Source: Bryobacter sp.
Lineage (GTDB): Bacteria; Acidobacteriota; Terriglobia; Bryobacterales; Bryobacteraceae
Length of the DNA: 64,000 bases
Assembly (NCBI GenBank): GCA_022843625.1
Contig: JALHNH010000028.1
Span: forward strand, 28,776 to 92,775
Direction of reading: 5' to 3'
The notes under the pieces: model-generated
What the model was told of the DNA's origin: nothing
Database searches by the model: none
Seen by the model: only the letters and a program-made list of their open reading frames with translations
Made by a program: the position numbers and the translations under genes
Part shown: one piece after another, positions 52,902-62,182 of the stretch
How the letters are laid out: each line of letters starts with the position of its first letter
Numbering within the stretch: the stretch's first letter is position 1

Positions 52902-55133
52902 TTAATCCTTGCTGGAATGATTCTCAAGATCGAGTAACAGCTTTTGTGCGGGCTTGAAGCCGGGGGCAAGTTCCAGAGATTGAAAGATTGCCTCCTGCGC
53001 TTCTTTGGGTCGCGACAAGGCGACAAAGGTTCTGGCCAAATTGTAGTACGCCCCGGCCGGGTCCACTGGCTTCGAGGCCAATTGGGCCTGAAAGGCCGCA
53101 AGTGCACGGTCTGGCTGCTTGAGATCTAGATAATATGTGCCGAGCTTTCGATGCAGATCTTCGTCGCCTACGGGCGAAATATAGATCAGTCGTTTGAGGG
53201 CGGCGGCGGCCATAGCCTTGTCACCGTTGTCTTCCTCAAGCTGGGCTAGCTGCTTCAGGCTCTCCGGGTCGCGGCCGCTGGCGCTTGCGTACTGACGCAA
53301 TATTTCCCGGGCCTTTACCTTGTCGCCCTTGGCAGTGTAGGCCTTGGCAAGCACCTCATAACCGCCCGATAGAATGGCGGTTGCAGGATAGCCGGTAGTT
53401 GCCTTTAAGCCTTCGACAATGGCGGTGTCCCAGTCTTTTTTCGCAAGCGCTTTAGTAGCGGCAAGCATGGCCGCTCGAATTTCCTTGAGGTTATCGGCCA
53501 CCTTGCCAAAACGTTCCCTCATGAAGGCATCCAGCTTGGCATCGAATTCTTTGGGCGTCAGCTTCAAATGCAGCTGAATCACCTCCGGTGTTGTCTTGCG
53601 TTCAGCAAAACTCAGCACCATGGCATTCACTGTGTCCTGACCATAGGTCTTGACGATCCAGTCCAGCGCCTGGCCAGCCTGGAAATAACTCAACCCGATC
53701 TGCATCGGATCTTTCGGCCGTACGAAGCCACTGTCGAGATCATCAACCGGCAGGAATTTCTTTTCGTTGAGCGCTGTCAGCACTGCAGATTCAGCGGGGT
53801 CGCCCCACTCAGGGGAAGCCTGAGTCTCTTCATGAACGCTAATGCCTTCGGTAAACCAGCGCGGTACCAGAAACTTGCTCATCACCAGAATGTAGCTGTG
53901 GCTCAGTTCGTGCCACAAAGTTGAAGCCCAGTGATAATCCCCGCCTTTGCGTGCCGACGGGGAATCCATGGCCACAACCGGTCCAAAGCTGACACCTGTG
54001 GCACCAAGGCCGGGCATCCCCATCGTTCTTACCGCGAAGTCTTCGTGGTTCGGATACACCTCAACCTCAAGGGGTACATTCAACTTCATCTTGTATTTGG
54101 CTTCATAGGTAATGCGGGCACGCCGCACCTCTTCTTCGAAGTAGGGCTGAAGAATGGCCGCTTCCTTTTTGTCGAGTCGAACTTCTCCACCCTCAAACTT
54201 GTGAGAGACGAAGTTCTTGTAGCTGTCCATCAGCCGCAAGGAATTCACGACTTCGCTGGAATCGTGCTTGGCGTTATAGGCCATCTCAAGTTGTTCCCGT
54301 GCCTCTACCGGCTTGCCCACACGCATCAGGTTGATGCCCAGTTGTTCTCGCGCATCCCAAAGGTCGGGCTTAAGAGCAACAGCCTTCTTGTAGAGCTCGA
54401 TCCCCTCTTCATAACGACGATTGAGGATAAAGTGATGGCCTGCCCAAAACCAGGCCTCTCCATACTTAGGATTGATGGCCAGAATTTTATCGAACTGATC
54501 CGTGGGCTGATTCTTGAGCAGCTCAATCGTACCTAGAATCGCCATCGCGTGAAGGCTCTTAGGATTGATTGCCAGCGCCTTGTTGGCTTCCTCGGCCGCC
54601 TTCTTCTCGTCTGAATTCTCGAGCGCTAACTGTGCGAGCAACTCGCGGGCTTCCACCAGACCCGGGTCTGCTTCAGCAGCGCTCTTGGCCAAATCAGTTG
54701 CCTTCGAGTCAAAACCTTTAGAAAGAATCTTGGCCAGAGCCATCATCCCGGCAGCATTGGTTTTGTCGAGTTCGAGAGCTTCAGAGATCAACTTGACAGC
54801 TTCACCCCGGTTGAACCGGCTCCAGAACATCTGGCCGAAGCGGATTCGCACGTACGGATCTTCGGGGTAAACCTCAAGTGCCAGCTCGAAGATCTTGACA
54901 GCTTCTTCAAACTTGCCCACTCCCCAGGTTCCTTCAGCTGCCAGAGCAGGAGACTTCTCTGCCATCAGCGCGACAAAGCAACTTGTGGATTGAACGCTAT
55001 CTCCGGTCGCTTTCAAGTCCCAGCAACGGCTGGCCTTCGTACGGTCATAGGTCGCACCAGAAGACTTCTTTTTCACCGGAACTTGCGCAAGCAAAGCTCC
55101 GATTGTGAGTACGCCGATGAGGCTGGCACGCAT
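52902..55133 (-). CDS. Exported TPR protein with gluzincin metallopeptidase domain
   Basis: 743 residues from the ATG at 55133, which shares one base with the upstream stop. A signal peptide (about 1-19) leads to TPR repeats (about 60-290; for example AVKIFELALEVYPEDPYVRI). The peptidase core has His-Glu-Leu-Ser-His near 408-412 (STLWHELSHSYILVMS) and the third zinc ligand in WFTEGISVHEE near 429, as in peptidase MA-like gluzincins. More TPRs close the protein (YNLARTFVALSRPKEAQEAI). It should be an extracytoplasmic zinc peptidase whose TPRs bind its substrate. It lies between the caspase-fold gene and moxR in the operon. Confidence 0.88.
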   Translation of the reverse strand: MRASLIGVLTIGALLAQVPVKKKSSGATYDRTKASRCWDLKATGDSVQSTSCFVALMAEKSPALAAEGTWGVGKFEEAVKIFELALEVYPEDPYVRIRFGQMFWSRFNRGEAVKLISEALELDKTNAAGMMALAKILSKGFDSKATDLAKSAAEADPGLVEARELLAQLALENSDEKKAAEEANKALAINPKSLHAMAILGTIELLKNQPTDQFDKILAINPKYGEAWFWAGHHFILNRRYEEGIELYKKAVALKPDLWDAREQLGINLMRVGKPVEAREQLEMAYNAKHDSSEVVNSLRLMDSYKNFVSHKFEGGEVRLDKKEAAILQPYFEEEVRRARITYEAKYKMKLNVPLEVEVYPNHEDFAVRTMGMPGLGATGVSFGPVVAMDSPSARKGGDYHWASTLWHELSHSYILVMSKFLVPRWFTEGISVHEETQASPEWGDPAESAVLTALNEKKFLPVDDLDSGFVRPKDPMQIGLSYFQAGQALDWIVKTYGQDTVNAMVLSFAERKTTPEVIQLHLKLTPKEFDAKLDAFMRERFGKVADNLKEIRAAMLAATKALAKKDWDTAIVEGLKATTGYPATAILSGGYEVLAKAYTAKGDKVKAREILRQYASASGRDPESLKQLAQLEEDNGDKAMAAAALKRLIYISPVGDEDLHRKLGTYYLDLKQPDRALAAFQAQLASKPVDPAGAYYNLARTFVALSRPKEAQEAIFQSLELAPGFKPAQKLLLDLENHSSKD

Positions 55134-56050
55134 CACTTGTCGAGCTCCTGCTGAATGCGTGCTACCTGCAGCAGCAGATTACGCATTTCGAGCCGGTATT
55201 GATCGGCGGGCATGGCAGCCTTGCGCAGCTTCAGGTTATCGATTTGCTGTTCTACCGCTTCGCGTTGCTTGAGCAAAGCCTGCTTTTCAGGAGTCTTGGC
55301 GGCATTCTGCAAGGTGCCGAAGATCAGCACTGGCATGCGCATCGCCACCATCGCCTCGCCCTTAGTCGCATCGGGAGTGCGATAGCCCTGGGCGCTGGCA
55401 GTATCGGCAATCAGTGGGTGCTCAGTCGCGAGCCGTTTGTTCGTCTCATAATACTTTGTGGTTTTGGACTCTGCGTACCGATAGGCTTCAAGAGCCGAGA
55501 TCACATCGTTTTTGTCTGCATCCGCTTGAGGGTCACGCAAAGCCTCGAGCCAATAGCGGGGGAATACTGTGGAGAGTTTCTCAGTGCCACTCTTGGTCGC
55601 CGTGATTACAGTACGGCCGTCTTGCCTCAAGTCGGCAAGACTTCCGCCACTGGCGCTTGTCGTGTTCACGATCAATTGCCTCTTGGCAGGCACCGGCAGC
55701 ATCCACATCGACAACTCTTTGGCCGTCACATCGGGACCAGGCAAATTGAATTTATATTCCACGCCATCGAATGTGCCATGGCCAATCAAGGTGACAACCA
55801 GCGCGTCTTCTGCCTTGGCTTCTTTGGCAATTTGAGCGAAAGTTTCCTTGAGCTGTACCTTGGTCGACTGCGCCCCAATCAGGCTGAATACTTTCGATGC
55901 CGGAGCACCCTTGGTTAGCTTGTCCAACTCTTCCACATTGGCTTTGAAGCGGGACTCGTAATCCTCCTGCCCCCCAAGCCCTCCAACATTCACATAAAAA
56001 GTAGTAGCGGCCAGCGGACCCGCGATCAGCATCAACAGATAGCGTTTCAT
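55133..56050 (-). CDS. Exported caspase/C13-fold protein lacking the catalytic cysteine, with EF-hand
   Basis: 305 residues with a signal peptide (about 1-16). The sequence ALVVTLIGHGTFDGVEY contains the His91-Gly of a caspase-like or C13 peptidase. Where the catalytic Cys is expected (usually DxCxSG-like), the protein reads LIVNTTSASGGSL, with Thr131 or Ser132 instead, so it is probably inactive as a cysteine protease. Residues 177-188 form an EF-hand loop (DADKNDVISALE), suggesting calcium control. It directly follows the VWA gene (TAAATG) and precedes a metallopeptidase gene. A pseudo-protease scaffold or regulator is the best guess. Confidence 0.75.
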   Translation of the reverse strand: MKRYLLMLIAGPLAATTFYVNVGGLGGQEDYESRFKANVEELDKLTKGAPASKVFSLIGAQSTKVQLKETFAQIAKEAKAEDALVVTLIGHGTFDGVEYKFNLPGPDVTAKELSMWMLPVPAKRQLIVNTTSASGGSLADLRQDGRTVITATKSGTEKLSTVFPRYWLEALRDPQADADKNDVISALEAYRYAESKTTKYYETNKRLATEHPLIADTASAQGYRTPDATKGEAMVAMRMPVLIFGTLQNAAKTPEKQALLKQREAVEQQIDNLKLRKAAMPADQYRLEMRNLLLQVARIQQELDK

Positions 56051-58291
56051 TTAGACAGCCCCCCAACGGCGACGAATCATCCACTCGGCAGCTTTGGCAC
56101 CAAATAACGCGATGAAGATAGCAGGCATATTCCAAAGGTCTTTGGTTTCCCTCGTTGTGATGCCAGCCTCAGAATAAGCAATATCTTCAGGCAGTTTCTT
56201 CGCCGTAGCGGGAGTATAGTAATTGCCTCCGGTTTGACGGCTCAAGCCTTCGAGCAATTGCTTGTTCTGTTCGGCATGGAAGCTTTCAGCCACACCGTCC
56301 TGACGGATCATCGTAAACACATCCCGGCCCATCTCTTCTTTGCCGTTCTTGGCTAACACTTCCACCACATAGCTACCCGGCTTCGGCGCATCCCACTTTG
56401 AGGTAAAGATGCCAGCCTGATTGGCATCGGGACTAAGTTGGAGCATCGCCGCGACGCCACCAGGCCCAATGATCCGAGCCTCGACAGTGGCTGCCGCAAC
56501 CGGGTTGTAAGCCTTGTCTCTGACATCGGCGCGAAACTCCACGTTTCCATCGTCCAGCAGCAATTGCTTGGATGGCGTTGCGCTGATCTGTGCTGGAGTC
56601 TCGTTTACCAGCCAGCGAGAAGTCTGTTGCCAGAACAGTTCGTGGCTCATGTCCTTTACGTCCTGACTCATCTGCCAGCGCCAAGTACCGCTGCTGGCAA
56701 ATACGGAACTTCGACCGCGGCCATATCTCTGAGTCACAAACAATGGAAAGCGCCCTTTGCTGGTAGGCAACGCATCTACCAGAACGGTAGCTCCCGGCTT
56801 TGCCGGACCTGTTTCCTGGTAGTTGGCCATAAACGGCAGTTTCTTCCAACGGTCCACGTTCTTCTGCGAATCTTCTTCAATTCGAACAATCAGACTTTCT
56901 CGTCCAGCATCGGTAAGTTCGGCAGTTGCCGGATCTCGATGGAAAGTCCCTTTGCGATCGGTCAGCGAGGTCGGAATCATCTCAGCCATCGAACTTGCCG
57001 CCCAACCTCCATCGCTTAAGGCACCCCGCCCGGCAAGAAACAGAACACCACCGCCTCGCCGGTCGGCGAAGTTTTTGATCATGGCCTGTTGTTGAGGAGT
57101 GAACCAGCTGGCTTCGACACCGCCGATGATGAGGCCGCTAAATTTGTACAGTTCTTCTTCTTTATCAGGAAATCCTTGTTCCAGTTCTTTGGCTTCTTCA
57201 ATGCCCTGACGGTAGATCTTGTTCTGAGTTGTCCGCAACATCGTCGTGAGTTGCAGATTGCGATCTCCTTCGAGTGCCCTGCGGATGAATTTGAAATCCC
57301 ACTTTGGCTCGCCTTCGACATAGAGGATTCGAGGCTTAAGACTTTCCACGTTGATCAACCGGCTCTGAGCGTTGTTGTTCGGATTTTCTTCTTCCGCAAG
57401 TTTGACGATGGTCGCCTTCACGTTGCGGGCGCCTGCAAGACCGGCGTTAAAAAGCATCGTCTCAGTCTGAGGAGTACCCTCCTCGCCTAAGGTGAATTCA
57501 CGAGAGGACACAATTTTATCGTCTGCCATCAAAGCAAGTTTTGCCTTCTGGCCTTTGTAGCCGTAATGACGGAACGTGACCGCAGCTCCGATCCGGCTAT
57601 CGGAAAGAGCGCGAGGCGGCACGTCGAGTTCCATCACTTCCAGGTCTTTGGTGAGTCGTTCCGCCCCAAAACCAACGGTGTGTATCGGAATCTTGCGACG
57701 GCGAATCTCCCCGAGGGTTTCAGATTCCATTCCGCCTGAGTTGTCGCTTCCATCGGAAAGCAGCACAACAGCTCCAATCGGAAGGCTCGCCGACTCCTCC
57801 ATCATTTGCCTCATTGCCCCACCCAGATGAGTAGTGGTTTGGCTGCCTGTAATGGCATCCAGACTCTGGATCCGCTCAAGATTGTTTCCAGCTCGATAGA
57901 CACGAACCTGAAAACGGTTGCGCAACTTCTCTAGCAACCCATCGTTGAGCAATTGCTTGGCGGAGGCAACTCGGGTGGTCTCATCCTGCTTCAGGAGCAT
58001 GCTGCGCGAGTCGTCGACCACAACAGCGATGACATTCTGTTGTGGCTTCAGAGCTGTCACGCGAAGCGCGGGCCTCCAGAGCATAAAGAGCACTAGGCAC
58101 AAGACAAAGGCTTGAAGGGCAGCAATAGCAACCCAACGGCGGCCCTTCTGTTGACTGAAAACCAGATAAAAGACACCTGCTACGACAGCGAGCGACAGCG
58201 CCACCAGCAGCCAGACTGGCCAGCCGGATGCGAAAAGGAATTCACCTTTGGAGAATAGCCGGGATGGATAGAGAAACAACGATTCAAACAT
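56051..58291 (-). CDS. Large VWA membrane protein with amidotransferase-like domain
   Basis: 746 residues. Two N-terminal helices (about 23-46 and 53-73) precede a VWA domain with MIDAS Asp93-Asp-Ser-Arg-Ser97 (AVVVDDSRSM) and VVLLSDGSDNSGG. After it, a class I glutamine-amidotransferase-like region (about 315-450; RILYVEGEPKWDFKFIRRAL, FSGLIIGGVEASWFTPQQQA) lacks an obvious catalytic Cys. A beta domain and a C-terminal helix end the protein. It is the second gene of the operon, 21 bases after the DUF4159 gene, and shares the BatA-like logic of the 667-residue protein. Confidence 0.88.
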   Translation of the reverse strand: MFESLFLYPSRLFSKGEFLFASGWPVWLLVALSLAVVAGVFYLVFSQQKGRRWVAIAALQAFVLCLVLFMLWRPALRVTALKPQQNVIAVVVDDSRSMLLKQDETTRVASAKQLLNDGLLEKLRNRFQVRVYRAGNNLERIQSLDAITGSQTTTHLGGAMRQMMEESASLPIGAVVLLSDGSDNSGGMESETLGEIRRRKIPIHTVGFGAERLTKDLEVMELDVPPRALSDSRIGAAVTFRHYGYKGQKAKLALMADDKIVSSREFTLGEEGTPQTETMLFNAGLAGARNVKATIVKLAEEENPNNNAQSRLINVESLKPRILYVEGEPKWDFKFIRRALEGDRNLQLTTMLRTTQNKIYRQGIEEAKELEQGFPDKEEELYKFSGLIIGGVEASWFTPQQQAMIKNFADRRGGGVLFLAGRGALSDGGWAASSMAEMIPTSLTDRKGTFHRDPATAELTDAGRESLIVRIEEDSQKNVDRWKKLPFMANYQETGPAKPGATVLVDALPTSKGRFPLFVTQRYGRGRSSVFASSGTWRWQMSQDVKDMSHELFWQQTSRWLVNETPAQISATPSKQLLLDDGNVEFRADVRDKAYNPVAAATVEARIIGPGGVAAMLQLSPDANQAGIFTSKWDAPKPGSYVVEVLAKNGKEEMGRDVFTMIRQDGVAESFHAEQNKQLLEGLSRQTGGNYYTPATAKKLPEDIAYSEAGITTRETKDLWNMPAIFIALFGAKAAEWMIRRRWGAV

Positions 58292-58312
58292 TCGCGCTCA
58301 TTTGATGCCCGC

Positions 58313-59119
58313 TTAGTGCGTCATGCTGTAGATGATGTAGTTTAATCCGATGCGATAAGCCATCGAAGTATATCGCTCTGGATACTGAGGCATGTCAGCG
58401 TGCTCCCAGGCGTCACCCAAATCCATGTTCTGGCACATGGCTACAACAATCCGGCCCTTTTCGTCATAAATCCCTCCCCACTTCTCTTTGACGCCGTCCT
58501 GCTCGTATGTGTTGCCTGTGTAGAACATGACAATACCTGGGATCTGGATACGGTCGTCAAGATCGAAGAGCATGTGGAAGATCGGATCCTTGTTCGGGAT
58601 ATCCACCACGGGACGATCCGGGAAGACCCGGCTCATCGAGCGCATAAAGATTTCCCATTCAATGCTGCCGTGAAAGTCATCCACCATCAGGAAGCCACCG
58701 CGATTGAGGTATTCCCGCAACTTGGCAGCCTGCGAATCGGAAAGATCCCAGTGGCCAACCTCGACTCCGTATATCCACGGATAATCGAAGATCTTGTCAG
58801 TATCAAGATCCACCACTTCTTCCACGCTGCGGACATGAACGCGAGATAACCTGCGGATGCCTTGCACGAAGTGACGCTCGGCTTTGGGGTAATCGGTGGT
58901 CCAGCTGCCACGCACGCCCCAGCTTCCGGCTCCCTGACGGTAAGAGTTGTATCGGAGCCGGGCAAAGGTCCATTCGGTCTTCTCGCCTGCATCGACAGGA
59001 TAGGGCTCCGGCTCATCGTCATCCTGGAGGAAAGGCAATCGCCCCCTGCCTCGTTGAAAAGCCAGACAAGCTCCGGCCAGCAAAAGAACTGCGCAAAAGG
59101 CTCGGAGATTACGATTCAT
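58313..59119 (-). CDS. Exported DUF4159 protein, first gene of the MoxR/VWA operon
   Basis: 268 residues from the ATG at 59119; a GTG at 59128 is also possible. The signal peptide is about 1-22. ARLRYNSYRQGAGSWGVRGS starts DUF4159, and FDYPWIYGVEVGHWDLSDSQ, then LREYLNRGGFLMVDDFHGSI, complete its amidotransferase-like core. DUF4159 proteins are regularly found with MoxR, DUF58 and BatA genes. It is divergent from gltA across about 140 bases, where the operon promoter must lie. Confidence 0.9.
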   Translation of the reverse strand: MNRNLRAFCAVLLLAGACLAFQRGRGRLPFLQDDDEPEPYPVDAGEKTEWTFARLRYNSYRQGAGSWGVRGSWTTDYPKAERHFVQGIRRLSRVHVRSVEEVVDLDTDKIFDYPWIYGVEVGHWDLSDSQAAKLREYLNRGGFLMVDDFHGSIEWEIFMRSMSRVFPDRPVVDIPNKDPIFHMLFDLDDRIQIPGIVMFYTGNTYEQDGVKEKWGGIYDEKGRIVVAMCQNMDLGDAWEHADMPQYPERYTSMAYRIGLNYIIYSMTH

Positions 59120-59262
59120 TGCTATCACCCAGATTGTGCCTACTCTAACACGGACGAAACAAAGCGGATCTCGTTACCCACATTCTGAAAACAAATTGAC
59201 AGGGGGTTGTTCCAGAGCACTCGATTCCGATACATAATTCATATTTGGAGCGAACAGCGAGC

Positions 59263-60531
59263 ATGGGGAACGACAGCCTAACTATCACAGACAACCGGAC
59301 CGGCAAGACTTACGAATTGCCGCTGAAGCATGGCAACATCCGGGCCATGGATCTCCGGCAGATTAAATCAGATGAAAAAGACTTCGGGGTCATGTCATAT
59401 GACCCCGCTTTCTTGAACACCGCAGCCTGCGAGAGCCGCATCACCTATATCGATGGTGATGTCGGAATCCTGCGCTACCGCGGCTATCCGATTGAGCAAT
59501 TGGCCGAGAAATCGACCTACCTCGAATCCGCCTACCTCCTGCTGTACGGGGAGCTTCCTAACCCCCAGCAACTTTCAACCTTCACGGCCCGCATCGCCAA
59601 GCACACCTTCATTCACGAGAACATGAAGAAGTTCATGGAGGGCTTTCGTTACGATGCCCATCCGATGAGCATGCTGGTGAGCTCGATCGCCGCTCTATCC
59701 ACTTTCTATCCCGATGCCGGCAACGTCGCAGACCCGGAAGTACGAGAGCTTATGGCGATCCGGTTGATTGCCAAAATGCCGACTCTTGCAGCCTACGCTT
59801 ATCGCCATACCAACGGCCTTCCATTCGTCTACCCCGACAACGAGCTTGACTACACCGCCAATTTCATGAACATGCTCTGGAAGATGGCTGAGCCGAAATA
59901 CCAAGCTAATCCTGTACTGGCTCGTGCACTCGATATCCTTTTTATTCTGCACGCCGACCACGAACAAAACTGCTCCACTTCAACGATGCGCGTGATTGGT
60001 TCGGCACAAGCCGACCCCTTCCTCAGCATGGCTGGTGCGGCGGCATCCCTCAGCGGACCGCTGCATGGCGGAGCCAATGAAGAAGTGCTGCGCATGATCG
60101 ACGAAATCGGCACTACCGATCACATCCCCAGCTTTATCGAGAGCGTGAAAAAGGGCGAGCGCAAGCTGATGGGCTTTGGGCATCGGATCTACAAGAATTA
60201 CGACCCGCGGGCATACATGGTTAAGCAAACGGCCGATAGTGTGTTCGGCGTTACTGGCCGCAACTCCAAAGTTGATATTGCCCGCGAAATCGAAAAGATC
60301 GCGCTGAATGACGAATACTTCGTCAAGCGCAAGTTGTACCCTAACGTGGACTTCTACTCCGGCATCATATATGAGGCGATGGGTTTCCGTCCTGAAATGT
60401 TTACCGTGCTCTTTGCTATCCCGCGCACTGCCGGTTGGCTGTCGCACTGGGAAGAGCAATGCAAGGACCGCGATACCAAAATCAGCCGCCCGCGCCAGGT
60501 ATACCTCGGCCCCGACCAGCGCGACATCTAG
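59263..60531 (+). CDS. gltA: Citrate synthase
   Basis: 422 residues from the ATG at 59263; a TTG at 59245 would add six residues. The type II (NADH-sensitive class) N-terminus is present (LTITDNRTGKTYELPLKHGN). Catalytic residues are His268 (SGPLHGGANEE), His307 (MGFGHRIYKNYDPRA) and Asp363 (YPNVDFYSG). It condenses oxaloacetate and acetyl-CoA to citrate. Its 3' end overlaps the convergent fucosidase gene by four bases. Confidence 0.97.
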   Translation: MGNDSLTITDNRTGKTYELPLKHGNIRAMDLRQIKSDEKDFGVMSYDPAFLNTAACESRITYIDGDVGILRYRGYPIEQLAEKSTYLESAYLLLYGELPNPQQLSTFTARIAKHTFIHENMKKFMEGFRYDAHPMSMLVSSIAALSTFYPDAGNVADPEVRELMAIRLIAKMPTLAAYAYRHTNGLPFVYPDNELDYTANFMNMLWKMAEPKYQANPVLARALDILFILHADHEQNCSTSTMRVIGSAQADPFLSMAGAAASLSGPLHGGANEEVLRMIDEIGTTDHIPSFIESVKKGERKLMGFGHRIYKNYDPRAYMVKQTADSVFGVTGRNSKVDIAREIEKIALNDEYFVKRKLYPNVDFYSGIIYEAMGFRPEMFTVLFAIPRTAGWLSHWEEQCKDRDTKISRPRQVYLGPDQRDI

Positions 60532-62123
60532 TTTGCCGCACGGAAAGACCTGGTTCCTCCATAAACCTGCAAGAGTGGGTGGCGGACCACAGGACGAAAT
60601 TCGTACTGATGGCCGCTCTGTAGTGTTGGCGGCTTGACACTGACGGCTCCCGTTTTGGTGACTGTTTGTGCTGGTAGAGCCTTCCAGTTGCTGGGTCGCT
60701 CGGTCAGGTCAAAGCCAGTTACATCCTGATATTCAAAGTAAACTTCGACCGACGGTGCTCCACCAAGGGAAATCAGATTGGCGGCAAAGTTTGTGGTTGT
60801 CTCGATCTTCGGTGGCTCAAGAGCAGCTTCGACGTTTTCGAGTTTGATCACTACCGGATTAGGCCATTGGCGGTTCGTGTAAAGACGCTGAGCATGCATG
60901 GCGCGTAAAACCAGCGTGTCGCCCTGCTGGCGGAACGTGCTCCTAGGCTTCACTGTTGGTTGATACTCTAGGACCTCATCGTTCTGACCAAGCACACTGA
61001 TTTTGGTTGAGGGCGTGGATTTTATGCTCTTGAGTGAGATCTCTTTCCATTCGCCGTACTTCCATCGTTCGTCTTCTTTTACGATCACGTAGACCGTGTT
61101 GGTGTTCTTTTTCCGGGTAAACCAATAGCCTTTCTCGTTGGTGACTACCCAGGGGCGGACACCGTAGATGGCCTCTCCATTGATAAACATCCAAAGACCG
61201 ATCTCCTCGAGTCGCTGCTTTTGTTCGGTCGGGATTTCGCCTTCTGGACTTGGCCCGATGTTCAAGAGAAGGTTGCCGCCCTTGGCGCGGGTCTCAACCA
61301 GGAGCGAGATCAGTTCACGTCCGGACTTGTAGTTTTCATTGGTCGGTTTGTAGGGCCAGGAGTTGCCCATCGTAATGCAACTCTCCCAGGGGCCGTCGAG
61401 GGCAACACCGGGAACGAACTGTTCGGGAGTGGCGATTCCGCCCCGGGTAACGACGGTATTTGGGTTGATATCCCAGGCGAGTTCGCGAAGACCGTCCCAG
61501 GGTCCGTCAAAGAACATGACGTCTATGTCACCGTATTTGGTCATGAGTTCACGGACTTGAGCCTGATCGTGTCGAAGGAGCCCCGGGTTGTTGGCCGGGG
61601 AAACGGCAGGGATATGGCGCTGCAGCTGAATCTTGTTTTCGCGCAGCCACCAGAAGTCGTCGGGCGAGAAATAGAAGCCGGGGGAGATTCCGGCATTGCG
61701 GTAGGCGCTGATCAGTTCTCCGGCGATGTCGCGGGCGAAAGGAGTTTTCATGATGTTGAAAGGCGTCGTTTTAGTGTCGAACATGGCGAAGCCGTTGTGG
61801 TGTTTGGAGGTAAAGACCATGTACTTCATACCGGCAAGCTTGGTGAGCCGGGCCCAGTCGGCTGGGTTGAACTTGTAGGGATTAAAGGACTTCGGCAGTT
61901 CTTCGATGTAGCGTTTGAGGTAGTCGTCGCTGGCACCAACCATCGAGTGACTGATTTCGAGGCCCAGTTGGGAATCTAGCGTCCAGTGGATAAAGAGGCC
62001 AAAGCCGAGATCGCGGAAGGCTTCGAGGCGCTCGGCCTTGTTGCGAGAGCCGGCAATTGGGTCCACACTTTGGGCGGAGAGAATCAAAGAAAGGCAGAAG
62101 AAAAGACGAAACCGTTTGATCAT
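60528..62123 (-). CDS. Exported GH29 alpha-L-fucosidase
   Basis: 531 residues from the ATG at 62123, preceded by AAGGA eight bases upstream. A signal peptide covers about 1-19. The GH29 barrel is clear: FGLFIHWTLDSQLG, YMVFTSKHHNGFAMFDTK, SPGFYFSPDDFWW and YGDIDVMFFDGP, where Asp206 is the expected nucleophile. GGNLLLNIGPSPEGEIP is a family landmark. It should release alpha-L-fucose from oligosaccharides in the periplasm, in line with the sulfatase and deacetylase genes nearby. A C-terminal beta domain (about 380-531) may bind sugar. Confidence 0.92.
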   Translation of the reverse strand: MIKRFRLFFCLSLILSAQSVDPIAGSRNKAERLEAFRDLGFGLFIHWTLDSQLGLEISHSMVGASDDYLKRYIEELPKSFNPYKFNPADWARLTKLAGMKYMVFTSKHHNGFAMFDTKTTPFNIMKTPFARDIAGELISAYRNAGISPGFYFSPDDFWWLRENKIQLQRHIPAVSPANNPGLLRHDQAQVRELMTKYGDIDVMFFDGPWDGLRELAWDINPNTVVTRGGIATPEQFVPGVALDGPWESCITMGNSWPYKPTNENYKSGRELISLLVETRAKGGNLLLNIGPSPEGEIPTEQKQRLEEIGLWMFINGEAIYGVRPWVVTNEKGYWFTRKKNTNTVYVIVKEDERWKYGEWKEISLKSIKSTPSTKISVLGQNDEVLEYQPTVKPRSTFRQQGDTLVLRAMHAQRLYTNRQWPNPVVIKLENVEAALEPPKIETTTNFAANLISLGGAPSVEVYFEYQDVTGFDLTERPSNWKALPAQTVTKTGAVSVKPPTLQSGHQYEFRPVVRHPLLQVYGGTRSFRAAN

Positions 62124-62182
62124 GAAATGCATCCTTGACACCAGAGTGTATTCCAGTCAGGATTACCGATAGGAGATTGCCC

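Noticed and set aside
59196..59238. TTGACA at 59196 and CATAAT at 59233 as a gltA promoter
   Set aside because: The spacing is 31 bases, far outside the 16-18 needed, so the pair cannot be one sigma70 promoter.
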